DNA of 64,000 nt from GCA-2862585 sp049890295 (GTDB lineage: Bacteria > Bacteroidota > Bacteroidia > Flavobacteriales > UBA7312). The notes under the pieces were generated by a model. The model was not told where the DNA came from and did no database searches. It saw nothing but the letters and a program-made list of their open reading frames with translations. Position 1 is the stretch's first letter. Every line of letters begins with the position of its first letter. Shown here piece after piece: positions 8,141 to 19,000 of this stretch. The DNA is taken from positions 124,001 to 188,000 of the forward strand of contig JBMHBP010000023.1 in assembly GCA_049890295.1 (NCBI GenBank). Reading direction: 5' to 3'. The position numbers were made by a program, and so were the translations under genes.

Positions 8141-10234
8141 ATGCAACAGCTTCTCAGTTCAATAGAATATTTAAAAGGTGTCGGCCCAAAAAGAGCCGAA
8201 CTTTTTAGAAGCGAATTAGCCATTCATACCTTCCAAGATTTATTGTACATATTTCCATTTCGATACATCGATAAAACAAAGTTTTTCAATACTTCTGAAG
8301 TAGTTAGTGATTTACCACATGTTCAACTTATTGGAAAAATATCCAATATTAAAGAAATAGGGGGTAAAAAAAGCAAACGATTAACGGCATTATTTCAAGA
8401 TCAACAAGGCACAATAGAACTCGTTTGGTTTAAAGGAATAAAATGGGTCAAGGATAGTGTTCAACTAAATACGAAGTATGTCATTTTCGGAAAACCCAGT
8501 CTTTTCAATGGTAAAATAAATATTGTTCATCCAGAAATAGAGTTATTTTCAGAAAATAATAAAAATAATCATTCAGCACTACAACCTGTCTACCCTTCCA
8601 GCGAACAACTAAAAAACAAAGGTGTAAGTAATAAAGCTTTCGGAAAACTAACTAAAACTTTACTTATCAGTATTAAAGGTGAACTAATCGAAAATATATC
8701 AACTAATCTGATTAAAAAATTAAACCTTATCCCTAGACACGAAGCTTTCGAAAATATTCACTTTCCAAAAGATAGTCAAATCCTACAACGAGCACAGTAT
8801 CGGCTAAAATTTGAAGAGCTTTTTTTTATTCAACTACAGCTCATAAGAATGAAAATAGTTCGTCAAAAAAAACTACAGGGATTTCCACTAAAAACTATCG
8901 GACAAAATTTTAATGATTTCTTTCATAACCACTTACCATTTGAATTGACCAATGCTCAAAAACGAGTTCTCAAAGAAATTAGACACGATTGTGCCAAACC
9001 TTCTCAAATGAATCGATTACTTCAAGGTGATGTAGGTAGTGGGAAAACACTAGTAGCTTTAATGTGTAAGTTAATGGCCATAGATAATGGTTTTCAAACT
9101 TGTATAATGGCACCAACAGAAATATTAGCTCAACAGCATTTTGAAACTATTTCTAATTTTTTGAAAAATTTGCCAATCAATATTGCATTACTTACAGGAT
9201 CCGTCAAAAAATCACAAAGAAATATAATTCATGAAGAGTTAGAAAACGGTAAAACAAATATCTTAATAGGCACTCATGCTCTACTGGAAGATAAAGTTCA
9301 GTTTGAAAATTTAGGTTTTGTAGTCATAGACGAACAACATCGGTTTGGTGTTGCTCAGAGAGCAAAAATGTGGCAAAAAAATACTAAACCACCCCATGTA
9401 CTAGTAATGACAGCCACACCAATTCCCAGAACTCTTGCTATGACACTCTATGGTGATTTAGATGTTTCGGTAATTGATGAACTTCCTCCAGGAAGAAAGG
9501 AAATCAAAACCATCTGGAAATCTGAATCTAGTAGACTAAACATGTTAGGATTTGTTCAAGATGAAATACATAAAGGCAGACAAGCTTATATTGTATATCC
9601 ACTTATCAACGAAAGTGAAACGATGGATTATAAAGATTTAATGGATGGTTATGAAAGTATATGTAGAGCATTCCAAAATCATAATGTCAGCATCGTTCAT
9701 GGCCAAATGAAATCAGAAGATAAAGAGTTTGAAATGAACAGGTTTGCTAAAGGTGAAACTCAAATAATGGTTGCAACAACAGTTATTGAGGTTGGCGTAA
9801 ATGTTCCAAACGCAAGTATAATGGTAATTGAAAGTGCCGAACGATTTGGGCTATCACAACTACATCAGTTAAGAGGAAGAGTTGGTCGAGGTGCCGAACA
9901 GTCCTATTGTATTTTGATGAGTGGACAAAAAATTAGTACAGAAGGACAAGAACGACTAAAAACAATGGTCAAAACAAGTGACGGATTTGAAATTGCTGAA
10001 GTTGATTTAAAACTCAGAGGGCCAGGTAATCTAATGGGAACGCAGCAAAGTGGTATGATTGATTTAAAAATTGCAGACTTAGTAAAAGATAATGCCATCC
10101 TTAGCTATGCCAGACAATTAGCTTTGGAAGTGTTAAGTGAAGATCCAAAATTAGAACTACCAAAAAACAAACCTATCAAAAATTACTATAAGGAGATCAG
10201 TCGAAATAAAATAGAATGGAGCAGAATATCCTAA
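8141..10234 (+). CDS. recG: ATP-dependent DNA helicase RecG
   Basis: Helicase that regresses stalled forks and processes branched recombination intermediates. The 697-residue length is typical. The N-terminal wedge/OB domain begins SIEYLKGVGPKRAELFRSEL. Helicase motifs follow in order: Walker A GDVGSGKTLVALM, motif Ia APTEILAQQHFE, a DEQH-type Walker B in VVIDEQHRFGVAQRAKM, motif III MTATPIPRTLAMTLYGDLD, and the C-terminal MVATTVIEVGVNVPNAS and HQLRGRVGRG. The start at 8141 lies just beyond the pdhC terminator, so a promoter must sit in or near the terminator region, which has only a weak TATCTTTA-like element. Confidence 0.96.
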   Translation: MQQLLSSIEYLKGVGPKRAELFRSELAIHTFQDLLYIFPFRYIDKTKFFNTSEVVSDLPHVQLIGKISNIKEIGGKKSKRLTALFQDQQGTIELVWFKGIKWVKDSVQLNTKYVIFGKPSLFNGKINIVHPEIELFSENNKNNHSALQPVYPSSEQLKNKGVSNKAFGKLTKTLLISIKGELIENISTNLIKKLNLIPRHEAFENIHFPKDSQILQRAQYRLKFEELFFIQLQLIRMKIVRQKKLQGFPLKTIGQNFNDFFHNHLPFELTNAQKRVLKEIRHDCAKPSQMNRLLQGDVGSGKTLVALMCKLMAIDNGFQTCIMAPTEILAQQHFETISNFLKNLPINIALLTGSVKKSQRNIIHEELENGKTNILIGTHALLEDKVQFENLGFVVIDEQHRFGVAQRAKMWQKNTKPPHVLVMTATPIPRTLAMTLYGDLDVSVIDELPPGRKEIKTIWKSESSRLNMLGFVQDEIHKGRQAYIVYPLINESETMDYKDLMDGYESICRAFQNHNVSIVHGQMKSEDKEFEMNRFAKGETQIMVATTVIEVGVNVPNASIMVIESAERFGLSQLHQLRGRVGRGAEQSYCILMSGQKISTEGQERLKTMVKTSDGFEIAEVDLKLRGPGNLMGTQQSGMIDLKIADLVKDNAILSYARQLALEVLSEDPKLELPKNKPIKNYYKEISRNKIEWSRIS

Positions 10235-10266
10235 ATTTCATCCTCAAATCACCTGATTCTTTTTCT

Positions 10267-10274
10267 TACTTTTG
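10267..10274 (+). promoter_or_regulatory. Candidate -7 box for pheT
   Basis: TACTTTTG fits TAnnTTTG and ends 19 bp before the pheT ATG at 10294. No convincing -33 element is seen. Confidence 0.4.
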
Positions 10275-10293
10275 CTCAATTAAATAATATTAA

Positions 10294-12720
10294 ATGAAGA
10301 TTTCATACAACTGGCTAAAGGACTATATAAATATTGATCTTGATCCTAAACAAGTGGCGACTTATCTCACCGATATAGGATTAGAAGTCGAAGGAATTGA
10401 AGAAGTTGAAAGTATTAAAGGAGGATTAAAGGGAGTTATCATTGGTGAGGTGAAAACAAAATCTAAACACCCAAACGCCGATAGATTAAACCTTACCACA
10501 GTTGATATCGGAAAAGAAAATTTATTACACATCGTTTGTGGTGCTCCAAATGTTCAAGTTGGTCAAAAAGTGCCAGTTGCAACAATCGGCACAACCTTAT
10601 TCATTGATGAAAAACCTCTAAAAATTAAAAAAGGTAAAATTCGAGGTGAAGTTTCTGAGGGAATGATCTGTGCAGAAGATGAACTTGGTTTAGGCTCAAG
10701 CCATGAAGGCATAATGGTATTAGATTCAAATGCAGAAAATGGTCAACTAGCTAGTGATTACTTCAAGATTGAAACTGATGTTGTGTTTGAAATTGGATTA
10801 ACACCAAATCGTTCAGATGCTATGTCACACATAGGTGTTGCCAGAGATTTAGCAACAGTATTAAAGCATAACAATATAGATTGTCAAGTTAAATTCCCAG
10901 ATATTAATACTTTCAAAGAAGGAAATGAAAAAGGGATGTCCATTCATATTGAAGATATCAATGCTTGCCCTAGGTATGCGGGGGTATGTATAGAAAACGT
11001 TACAATTCAAGAGTCACCCAAATGGCTAAAGAAAAAATTACAAAGTATAGGTTTAACTCCTATTAATAATGTTGTAGATATTACTAATTACGTTCTTCAT
11101 GAGACAGGTCAACCTTTACACGCCTTTGATAGTTCAAAAATTAAAAATAAAACGGTTAAGGTTCAACAACTCAAAGATAAAACAGCCTTTGTTACTCTAG
11201 ACGATCAAAAACGCGAACTATCAGATCAAGACTTAATGATTTGTAATGGAGAAAATGACCCAATGTGTATTGCTGGAGTATTTGGAGGTTCAAAATCTGG
11301 CGTTACAACGTATACTAAAAATATATTTCTTGAAAGTGCATACTTTAACCCTGTTAGTGTTCGAAAAACAGCTAAGCGACATGCCTTAAGTACAGATGCT
11401 TCTTTTCGTTTTGAAAGAGGGGTTGACCCAAACTTAGTAATCTATGCATTGAAACGAGCTAGTTTAATGATAGAAGAATATTGTAATGGAACAATCTCAT
11501 CTAAAATTACAGATATATACCCCAATAAAATAGAACACAAAGCGGTAAAAATTAGTTATCAAAAAATAGACTCTATTATTGGACAAAAAATTGATAGAGA
11601 AGTTATGGCAAGTATTTTAAGAGATTTAGATATTGAAATAACAAGTTCTGATGATACGTCTTTACTTTTAAGTGTTCCCCCCTACAGAATTGATGTGACA
11701 AGAGATGTTGATGTAATAGAAGAAATATTAAGAATTTATGGCTACAATGCTATAAGAATGCCAAAAAATCTAACCTCTTCAATTTCTTACTCTGAAAAAA
11801 ATTCACCCTTCAAACTTGAGAATATAATTGCTGATATGTTGTCTTCTAATGGCTTCAGTGAATGTAAAAACAACTCACTTACAAAAGGTGAATTTGTAGA
11901 GTTGATCAAAGAATTAGAAGTTTCTGAAAATGTTAACCTATTAAATCCACTAAGTCAAGATTTAAATGCCTTAAGACAGACTTTATTATTTTCTGGTCTT
12001 GAAAATCTAGCCTATAATGTTAATCGCAAACAAACCAATTTGAGCTTTTATGAATTTGGGAAAACATATCGATTGACTGATGAAAAATTTTTTGAAAAAA
12101 ATAATCTAGCTATTTATGCTTGTGGCAATACCACTTCGGAGATTTGGGAAAATTCTAATAAACAAAAAGACTTTTATTGGTTAAAAACGCAAGTTGAGGT
12201 TGTTTTAAATCGACTGGGCATCACAAATTATAAAGGGAAATCCGTAGATTTATCATATCTCAGCGATGCCTTTTGTTTCATTTTAAAAAAACAGCCCCTA
12301 GTTTATTTTGGAGAAGTAAACCAATCTATTCTTGAAAAAATTGGCATCAAAATTCCTGTTTATTATGCTCAATTTGATTGGGACTTATTAGTAAAACTAG
12401 CTAGATCAAATAAAACCAAAGCTCAAGAAACAAATAAATTCCCTACTGTAAGAAGAGATTTAGCATTATTATTAGATAATGATGTAGCGTTTTCTTCACT
12501 CAAAACTATCGCACATCAAACGGAAAATACTTTATTGAAATCAGTGAATTTGTTTGATGAATACTCAGGTAAAAATTTACCAACTGGCAAAAAATCGTAT
12601 GCACTTAGTTTCTCATTAGAGAGTATTGAAAAAACACTAACTGATAAGGAGATTGATAAAGTGATGAAAAAACTCATCAAAGCATTTGAACTTAAAGTAG
12701 GTGCTGAAGTGAGAATGTAA
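10294..12720 (+). CDS. pheT: Phenylalanyl-tRNA synthetase, beta subunit
   Basis: Beta subunit of the alpha2-beta2 enzyme that charges tRNA-Phe and carries the editing site. The 808 residues are normal for the bacterial form. The N-terminus MKISYNWLKDYINIDLDP is diagnostic. It is followed by an EMAP/tRNA-binding domain (GEVKTKSKHPNADRLNLTTV, about residues 39-150), the B3/B4 editing domain (CPRYAGVCIENV, NNVVDITNYVLHETGQPLHA), the B5 domain, the synthetase-like core, and a C-terminal ferredoxin-fold anticodon-binding domain (FPTVRRDLALLLDNDV to the end). pheS is not in the window, so the two subunits are unlinked here. Confidence 0.96.
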   Translation: MKISYNWLKDYINIDLDPKQVATYLTDIGLEVEGIEEVESIKGGLKGVIIGEVKTKSKHPNADRLNLTTVDIGKENLLHIVCGAPNVQVGQKVPVATIGTTLFIDEKPLKIKKGKIRGEVSEGMICAEDELGLGSSHEGIMVLDSNAENGQLASDYFKIETDVVFEIGLTPNRSDAMSHIGVARDLATVLKHNNIDCQVKFPDINTFKEGNEKGMSIHIEDINACPRYAGVCIENVTIQESPKWLKKKLQSIGLTPINNVVDITNYVLHETGQPLHAFDSSKIKNKTVKVQQLKDKTAFVTLDDQKRELSDQDLMICNGENDPMCIAGVFGGSKSGVTTYTKNIFLESAYFNPVSVRKTAKRHALSTDASFRFERGVDPNLVIYALKRASLMIEEYCNGTISSKITDIYPNKIEHKAVKISYQKIDSIIGQKIDREVMASILRDLDIEITSSDDTSLLLSVPPYRIDVTRDVDVIEEILRIYGYNAIRMPKNLTSSISYSEKNSPFKLENIIADMLSSNGFSECKNNSLTKGEFVELIKELEVSENVNLLNPLSQDLNALRQTLLFSGLENLAYNVNRKQTNLSFYEFGKTYRLTDEKFFEKNNLAIYACGNTTSEIWENSNKQKDFYWLKTQVEVVLNRLGITNYKGKSVDLSYLSDAFCFILKKQPLVYFGEVNQSILEKIGIKIPVYYAQFDWDLLVKLARSNKTKAQETNKFPTVRRDLALLLDNDVAFSSLKTIAHQTENTLLKSVNLFDEYSGKNLPTGKKSYALSFSLESIEKTLTDKEIDKVMKKLIKAFELKVGAEVRM

Positions 12721-12731
12721 TTTCTATTTAT

Positions 12732-12739
12732 TATATTTG
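12732..12739 (+). promoter_or_regulatory. Candidate -7 box for the gene at 12775
   Basis: TATATTTG is a perfect TAnnTTTG match 35 bp before the ATG at 12775 and just past the pheT stop. The -33 position overlaps the end of pheT and shows no TTTG. Confidence 0.4.
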
Positions 12740-12774
12740 ACAGCAACTAATTAAAAAGTAAATACTTAGTAAAA

Positions 12775-13971
12775 ATGAAAAAAATTGCCCTATTGCTCGT
12801 CGGTTTGTTTTTTGGACTCCTTTCAAATGCACAAGAAAGTGTTATTAAAGTAAGTGGTTTAGACGCAGCCTTTGGAATGTATGAAGTTTCGTATGAAAGA
12901 ACTTTCAACGAAGGGATGAATACTATTAAACCGTCTGGAAAAACAAGAAAACAAGTAAAATGGCCTAATATTCTTACAAAAGGGTCTTTACAAATTTCGG
13001 CAGCCTACTTTTCATCAAAACACGATCAGGTATTTGGAAATGGTTTGACAGCTGTAATCGATACTAACTCTAACCATGATCCTGGTAATCTAGTTGCTGG
13101 TATTCAGGTCGTAGCAGATCCATTAGAACATTCAGTTTCAAGACAAACTACTACTACGGTAAACGGTTTTGGATTTGGATTCGAATATAGAAGTTACATC
13201 AAAACGTATAGACAACGCATAGGTGACCCGCCAAGAGGATGGTATGTCGCTCCATTTTTAAATATTCAAAGTACAACTATAGATTTTGATGACAATACAC
13301 CTCTTGAAACTAATCAAGCAATGAACTATCTTATGTACCCAAGTTTGTATCAGGCAGAAGTCTTTGGAAGCTATCAAGGTCCATGGCTACAGACTGAAAA
13401 CACCGATGCTTCAGCTGAAAATTTTGGTGAGCCTAACACAAATGGTGCTATTAATGATAATAAAAACCTAGGAAATACAACCCTTCAAAACAATGACCTA
13501 AGCTGGCATGATGTTTCATACAAGCACAATGAGTTTACTTTGATGGGGGGTATTGCTATCGGGCGTCAATGGATATTTTTTGATAAATTATCTTTAGACG
13601 TACAAATAGGACCTCAATACAAAGTAGTTAATAGGGGCGAAAGAGTATTCAATGGTAATGATAGTTGGAACTTAAACCAAAATGTAAACAACGTCAATAC
13701 AATAGCTGCTGCAAATAATGTATCTCCTGACTATTATCTACAAACAAAATTCGGTGATGTTTACGCCTTTGATGGTACAGCTCCCGATTCTGATGTAGCA
13801 AATGGTTATTATGGTATAGTGGATGAAAATGGAGACAACATAATCATCAATGGTAAAGGTGATGAATCATTGAAGTTTACTTCTGGATTTTACAGAGATT
13901 TACCTGGACTAACTGATTTTGCTAAAATAGATACCTACAGAATTAAAATTAGAATAGGTTACGCATTCTAA
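12775..13971 (+). CDS. Secreted or outer-membrane beta-rich protein, unknown function
   Basis: A 398-residue protein with a clear signal peptide (MKKIALLLVGLFFGLLSNAQ). The mature protein shows alternating-pattern strands (SLQISAAYFSS, FGFGFEYRSYI, FTLMGGIAIGRQWIFFDKLS, LDVQIGPQYKVV) and ends TYRIKIRIGYAF with a terminal Phe, the usual signature of an outer-membrane beta-barrel. Long Asn/Asp-rich inserts, around residues 205-245 and 290-360, would be extracellular loops. Start is set by the signal peptide. It resembles in general style the barrel-like gene at 5030-5662 but I see no close sequence similarity. A small lipoprotein gene follows 38 bp downstream and may be co-transcribed. Confidence 0.7.
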   Translation: MKKIALLLVGLFFGLLSNAQESVIKVSGLDAAFGMYEVSYERTFNEGMNTIKPSGKTRKQVKWPNILTKGSLQISAAYFSSKHDQVFGNGLTAVIDTNSNHDPGNLVAGIQVVADPLEHSVSRQTTTTVNGFGFGFEYRSYIKTYRQRIGDPPRGWYVAPFLNIQSTTIDFDDNTPLETNQAMNYLMYPSLYQAEVFGSYQGPWLQTENTDASAENFGEPNTNGAINDNKNLGNTTLQNNDLSWHDVSYKHNEFTLMGGIAIGRQWIFFDKLSLDVQIGPQYKVVNRGERVFNGNDSWNLNQNVNNVNTIAAANNVSPDYYLQTKFGDVYAFDGTAPDSDVANGYYGIVDENGDNIIINGKGDESLKFTSGFYRDLPGLTDFAKIDTYRIKIRIGYAF

Positions 13972-14009
13972 TACTTAGTATTTTAAAAAAACACTTAATT
14001 ATAACATTT

Positions 14010-14375
14010 ATGAACTTTAAACATCTCGCATTTTTTGTATTTATTACAATTGGTTTATCATCGTGTATGGATTGTATGGATTGCCAAACAAGCACTGATA
14101 TCAATTTAACTATAGAATACTGGTCAAATGACTCTGTATATGTACTTGACTCTTCTTCGGTCTATACTTATAGTGGTCCAGGCTACATTGTTGATGATTT
14201 ACCTAATGCTTTATATTCTGACTTAGCTCTATACTTAAGTCCAGTCTCCGTTTCTGAAAAATGTGGTGACGAATTAAAAGATATTAAAAACTCCTCTTTT
14301 AATTACGATTTTGTAGTGGGTGACTCGTCTTCACTATTCAAATATTCCTGGACAGAAAACTGGGATTGTAAATAA
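14010..14375 (+). CDS. Small lipoprotein, unknown function
   Basis: A 121-residue protein with a lipoprotein signal: hydrophobic residues 5-16 followed by the lipobox LSSC, the Cys at about residue 19 being the lipidated residue. The mature sequence begins MDCMDCQ, a duplicated Met-Asp-Cys motif, and contains two more Cys (EKCGDE and the penultimate WDCK), so disulfides are possible. It is rich in Ser, Tyr and Asp. No family recognised. It follows the barrel-like gene by 38 bp and probably shares its transcript. Confidence 0.65.
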   Translation: MNFKHLAFFVFITIGLSSCMDCMDCQTSTDINLTIEYWSNDSVYVLDSSSVYTYSGPGYIVDDLPNALYSDLALYLSPVSVSEKCGDELKDIKNSSFNYDFVVGDSSSLFKYSWTENWDCK

Positions 14376-14380
14376 AAAAA

Positions 14381-14407
14381 AACACATCCCCGTTATGGTG
14401 ATGTGTT
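14381..14407 (-). terminator. Terminator between convergent genes, serving the minus-strand TPR gene
   Basis: AACACATCCC and GGTGATGTGTT form a stem with one bulged base. Read on the minus strand the hairpin is followed by a run of T residues (the plus-strand A-run at 14372-14380). On the plus strand the T tract is short, so termination of the 14010 gene here would be weaker. Confidence 0.7.
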
Positions 14408-14431
14408 TGACGTATATCTTAAAGATAATTT

Positions 14432-16042
14432 CTATTTAAAATCTGAGGCAAAGTCAGTCCTCACACCATCTTTAAAGGCAATAATAAAAGCGTTTTTATA
14501 TCCGTTTTCATAAACTTTAGAAAGATACGATTCTGCCTTTGTGTAATTGCCATAGTTACCACAAATAAAGGAGTAAAAATCATTCCCTAGTGGTATTGTC
14601 AATAAGTCTTCATGTAAGTAAATATCTATTGGCATGTTATATTCACTAAAATCGCCAAGTGCTACTCTAAATACAGCACCTTCAAGAAAAGATAGGTCAA
14701 CATTATTATTTTTCATACCAGTCTTAACGTACTGCTTATAGATTTCTGTTAATTCATTTTTATACTTTTCGTGTAATTTGTGTACTTTTTTAGCACTTTT
14801 TTCATCCTCCAACTCATTATGAATTGCAATCTGATTTTGATAAGCTAATAAGTAGTATTTATCGAGAGAATTACATTCTTCTAATAAATCTATAGCTTTT
14901 TCGCTGTTTCCCATTCCATGCTGAATGACTGCAATATTATAGGCCCAATCTCGTTCTTCGTAAACTTGTTTTGACAAAGACTCAATAATAGGTAAAACTT
15001 TCTTTTTATCTCTTTTTTCTGGGCTTCTAAAGTATGACATTGCTAAGTTGGCATTGACATAACTTAGGGTCAATTGTGATACTTTAGCTTGATTAAACTT
15101 TTTTACTGAGGATTTAAACGCTTTTATAGCTAATGGAAATTCGCCTGAATTAAATAATACGACACCTTGATCATAATACTCTTGACCTTCTCTCAGTTTT
15201 TTTCTTAATCTATCATCAAAGGCAGTAATAGACTCATTTTTAAGAACAGATTTACTATCGCCTTTAGCTTTTAATAACATTGGGTCAATATTAATCCCTT
15301 TTGGTGGTAATTCGAGAATTTCTGGCTCTTGAGCCTTTCCTGAGTTTTTAGCTCTTTCTTTTTTCTTAGCTAATGCCAACTGCTCTTTTCGTTGTTTCTC
15401 CGCTAAGGCATCTTGTGCAAATTTTAACTTTTGAAGGGTTTTATCAGCTTTTTTACTTTGGTTCATTTTCTGATATACAGCAGCTAAATTACCGTATGCC
15501 TTGAAAAAGTTTTTGTCCATTTTAATAACGGCTTCTAAAAGTTCAGCAGACTTTGCTTCGCTGTTATTTAAGTAATTCAAAATGGCTAAATTATAAATCC
15601 AATCCTTTTCTTTTTCAATGGATTTAGTAACTAAGTCAAGGTATCTGACAACCTTTTTTCGGTTTCTTTCTTCTTCACTAAGTTGATGAGCAACAGCTAA
15701 CTGTATATTTGGAAAATTCAATGCATCGTCATTGAACTTCACTCTTTTATAATTTTTGAATGCTGTTTTAAAGGCTTGAATAGCCTGAGGTGGATCAGAT
15801 TGTTGAAGAAACTGAACGCCTTCAGCATAAGCATTCTCAGCTAACTTCAATTGTTCTAAGGCCCTGTCGTTTAACCCCTTAGACTTGGCGTAATCCGTAA
15901 TTTTATTAACATCAGAAACGATAATCAAATCATTAACACCAATTGAGACTACAGCCTGGTTGTCATCCGAATTAAGGGTAAGGGCTTTAGAATTATTAAA
16001 GGATAATAATATTGTTAACGTTAAAAGAATTATTTTTTTCAT
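14432..16042 (-). CDS. Secreted TPR protein with duplicated halves and a SPOR-like C-terminus
   Basis: A 536-residue exported protein; residues 1-20 are a signal peptide. Two homologous TPR blocks are visible. The first (about residues 68-210) includes AYAEGVQFLQQSDPPQAIQAF, EKDWIYNLAILNYL and FFKAYGNLAAVY. The second (about 285-430) includes YYDQGVVLFNSGEFPLAIKAF, ERDWAYNIAVIQHG and YLLAYQNQIAIH. They are joined by a charged Lys/Glu-rich linker. The last 90 residues (VFRVALGDF to FYSFICGNYGNYTKAESYL and GYKNAFIIAFKDG) look like a SPOR-type domain, a fold that binds denuded peptidoglycan glycan strands in other proteins. It follows the giant adhesin gene by 56 bp on the same strand, suggesting a periplasmic partner role. 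That role is inference. Confidence 0.75.
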   Translation of the reverse strand: MKKIILLTLTILLSFNNSKALTLNSDDNQAVVSIGVNDLIIVSDVNKITDYAKSKGLNDRALEQLKLAENAYAEGVQFLQQSDPPQAIQAFKTAFKNYKRVKFNDDALNFPNIQLAVAHQLSEEERNRKKVVRYLDLVTKSIEKEKDWIYNLAILNYLNNSEAKSAELLEAVIKMDKNFFKAYGNLAAVYQKMNQSKKADKTLQKLKFAQDALAEKQRKEQLALAKKKERAKNSGKAQEPEILELPPKGINIDPMLLKAKGDSKSVLKNESITAFDDRLRKKLREGQEYYDQGVVLFNSGEFPLAIKAFKSSVKKFNQAKVSQLTLSYVNANLAMSYFRSPEKRDKKKVLPIIESLSKQVYEERDWAYNIAVIQHGMGNSEKAIDLLEECNSLDKYYLLAYQNQIAIHNELEDEKSAKKVHKLHEKYKNELTEIYKQYVKTGMKNNNVDLSFLEGAVFRVALGDFSEYNMPIDIYLHEDLLTIPLGNDFYSFICGNYGNYTKAESYLSKVYENGYKNAFIIAFKDGVRTDFASDFK

Positions 16043-16055
16043 TGAGATTTCTAAT

Positions 16056-16063
16056 CAAATTTA
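16056..16063 (-). promoter_or_regulatory. Candidate -7 box for the TPR-SPOR gene
   Basis: CAAATTTA on the plus strand reads TAAATTTG on the minus strand, 13 bp upstream of the start at 16042. The leader would be only a few bases. No well-spaced -33 element is seen, so read-through from the adhesin gene is an alternative. Confidence 0.3.
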
Positions 16064-16098
16064 GTCTGTACGAAGGTAATAAATTTTAAAAACAAATT

Positions 16099-19000
16099 TT
16101 AATGCTTAACTATCTTGTAAAATAAATAACCATTTGTATTATGTAAGTTTAATATATATACTCCTTTTGGAAGTTCAGAAGTGTTTAGTCGCCATGAATT
16201 ATGGTTAGTACCAGACTGCAATACTCTTCCTCTGTAGTCACTAATATTCCAACTTGTATTTTGTTCTGAATTGGTTTCAACATTTATTTCGTTAATAAAC
16301 GGATTGGGATAAATATCTACAGCGTTTCCTTGCCAGTTGTTATCTCCCAATATTTCTATATAATAATTACTTGACTGTCCCTTACATTCTAAACTATCGG
16401 TAACAATTACAAAATAATTACCAGGTGATTCGGCATAATATATTGGATTTGTAGCCTCTGAAACAGGACTATTATCGAAATACCATTGATAGAAATAGGG
16501 CGGTATTCCCATAGAAGGATTTTCTGAAGTTGGTTCTTGAACCACTAAATTTCCATTTTCATAATCAATTATAGGGTAAATGGTATTTCCTTCTGAAATT
16601 GATAAATTTTCAATGAGATAGCACCCATTGGCATCTATCAATTTAATGGCATACTGACCTGCACATAAATCTTCAAAAATAGAATTAGTATCTAAACTAT
16701 TCATGTTTACAAAAACATAAGGCAAAGTACCCCCTGAAGTTGAGTCTATTGTGATGATACCATCACAATTTCCATAACAGCTCACATCCTCTTTGAGTAA
16801 AGTAACGTTCAATTCTTCCTTGTCAACAAAATCAAAAAACTCAGAATGAGTACATACACCACTGCCATCAGGAAATAAATATTGAAATGTAATTTCATGT
16901 AATCCTTCTCCCATATTTGAAACTATATTAGAAGATGGTTGAATATTATCAACCTCAAACCAAGGAGAAACTTGATCACTACTTAAGGTGTTCACTTGTA
17001 CTAAACCATCATTATTACCGGCACATGAAATATCATAGATAGTATAGTCATAATCTACCGTTATTGAAGGAATATTTATATCAAATTCAGTAATACAATT
17101 AAACCCATCTTTAACATTCAATGTGTAGAATGTAGTATCCAGATTAATAAATTCTCCAGAGTTTAAGAAATTAGTACTATCAAACTGATCAATTGAATAG
17201 GAGTAAGTGTTACTAAAACTTCCAAACGCTTGCACATTAAAAGCAGGTGTATCAGACTGCAAGGATACAACATCAATAAAAGGACTGGCACATATCACAG
17301 AATCAAATACTAATTGAATAGTAATAGGTGTAATCTCTGGGATAGTAACATTGATAGAGTCAATACAATTCATTTCATCTTTAACGAAGATGATATATTC
17401 ACTCATAGGCGATAAGTCCTCAAAGAGGAAGGTTTGACTTTGAATAAAATCAGAGGTATCTCCAATTGAGAAGAAATAATTACCACTACCATTGTTAGCT
17501 GTAGCATATATTTGTGCTGTACCATCAACTTGACATGAGTCACTAATGACGGCTGGGTAGTTTGGATTGATAAAATTAACGGTATCGACAGTTAGACACG
17601 GAATATTTGGCACAACAATAGAATCTATCTTCTCACAACCTAAATTATCTAACACTTTGAAGGCATAAGATGTATCACCACACATTTCATCAAATAAAGT
17701 ATTTAATTGATATGATTGATTATTAATTCCATACTGGTATGGCGAAATTCCTCCCGAAGCCGATAAATTGACTGATGCATCACAGGAGTAACAACATATT
17801 GGCGAATTAACTAAATCTAGAGTCATAAGTATTTCATCAGATGAAGTACACTCTACTGAAATAGTATCTGAAACACAACCTAGTGTATCTTTCACATAGA
17901 ATTCATATTCCGTGCTACCAACTAATTGCTCTATTGGTAAAGAGTAAAAAGTATCAGGACTACTCACCATAAAATATCTGTAGGGTAAAGTTCCACCTAT
18001 CGCATCAATAGAAATTGAACCGGTAGAATCTCCATAACACAAGGCACAATATCCTAAAGAATCTGAAAGTGTATAGTTACTAATAAATATATTTTGACTT
18101 GGCTGTGTAATGACAACTTCCTGTGTTATTTCACAGCCAATACTGTCAATCACCGAAACAATAAAAGTATCCGCGAGCAAATCAATTATAATATTTGTAT
18201 CATATACTGCTCCATTTATTCTATACTCGTATGGTGGCACCCCTCCAGATGCTGACAAACCTATTTGACCATCATTGTTACCAAAACAACTAACGTCAAA
18301 CGTTAATGTATCTACAACTGATAATTGTAATATTGGAGGTTCATTTATGACAAAATTGGTATCTACGGCACATTGATTTGAATCGATTATTTCAATTTGA
18401 TAATTGCCAACAGTAAGGGCCGTTGACAAAATCGTAGAATCTGAATTGATTAGATAGTTGAATGGTGGGGTTCCTCCTCCCAAAATATACTCAATCATAC
18501 CAGTGCTATCTCCATGACAGATAATATCTGATAAGATCAAACTATCGATATAAAGTGAATCTGGTTGAGAAATATTTATAGAGTATGGTTGAATACACCC
18601 CAATGCATCAATCACATCAAATTCATAGGTGTTGGCAAATAAATTTTGAAATAAAAAAGGATGTTGAAAAGTTTGAATAGAATCACTAAAGTCATAGGTG
18701 TAAGGGGCCATACCTCCAGAAACATGAGGCATGAATTGACCATCATTAAAGCCATAACAACTGACATCAAAATGAAAGCCTAAGCTATCAGAAACTTGTA
18801 TGAGTTCATTTTCTTCTATTATAATTTGTTCAGCACTGCTACAACCCAAATCATCGGTTACTACTAATTCATACGTTCCTGCTGATAGATTATAAAAATT
18901 AGCTGAATCTTGCTGAGCAATGGTATCTGTTTCTTTTATTAAAACATAAGAACATGGAAAGACTCCATTTATGACCTGGCTAAAAATAAAACCCGTTGTA

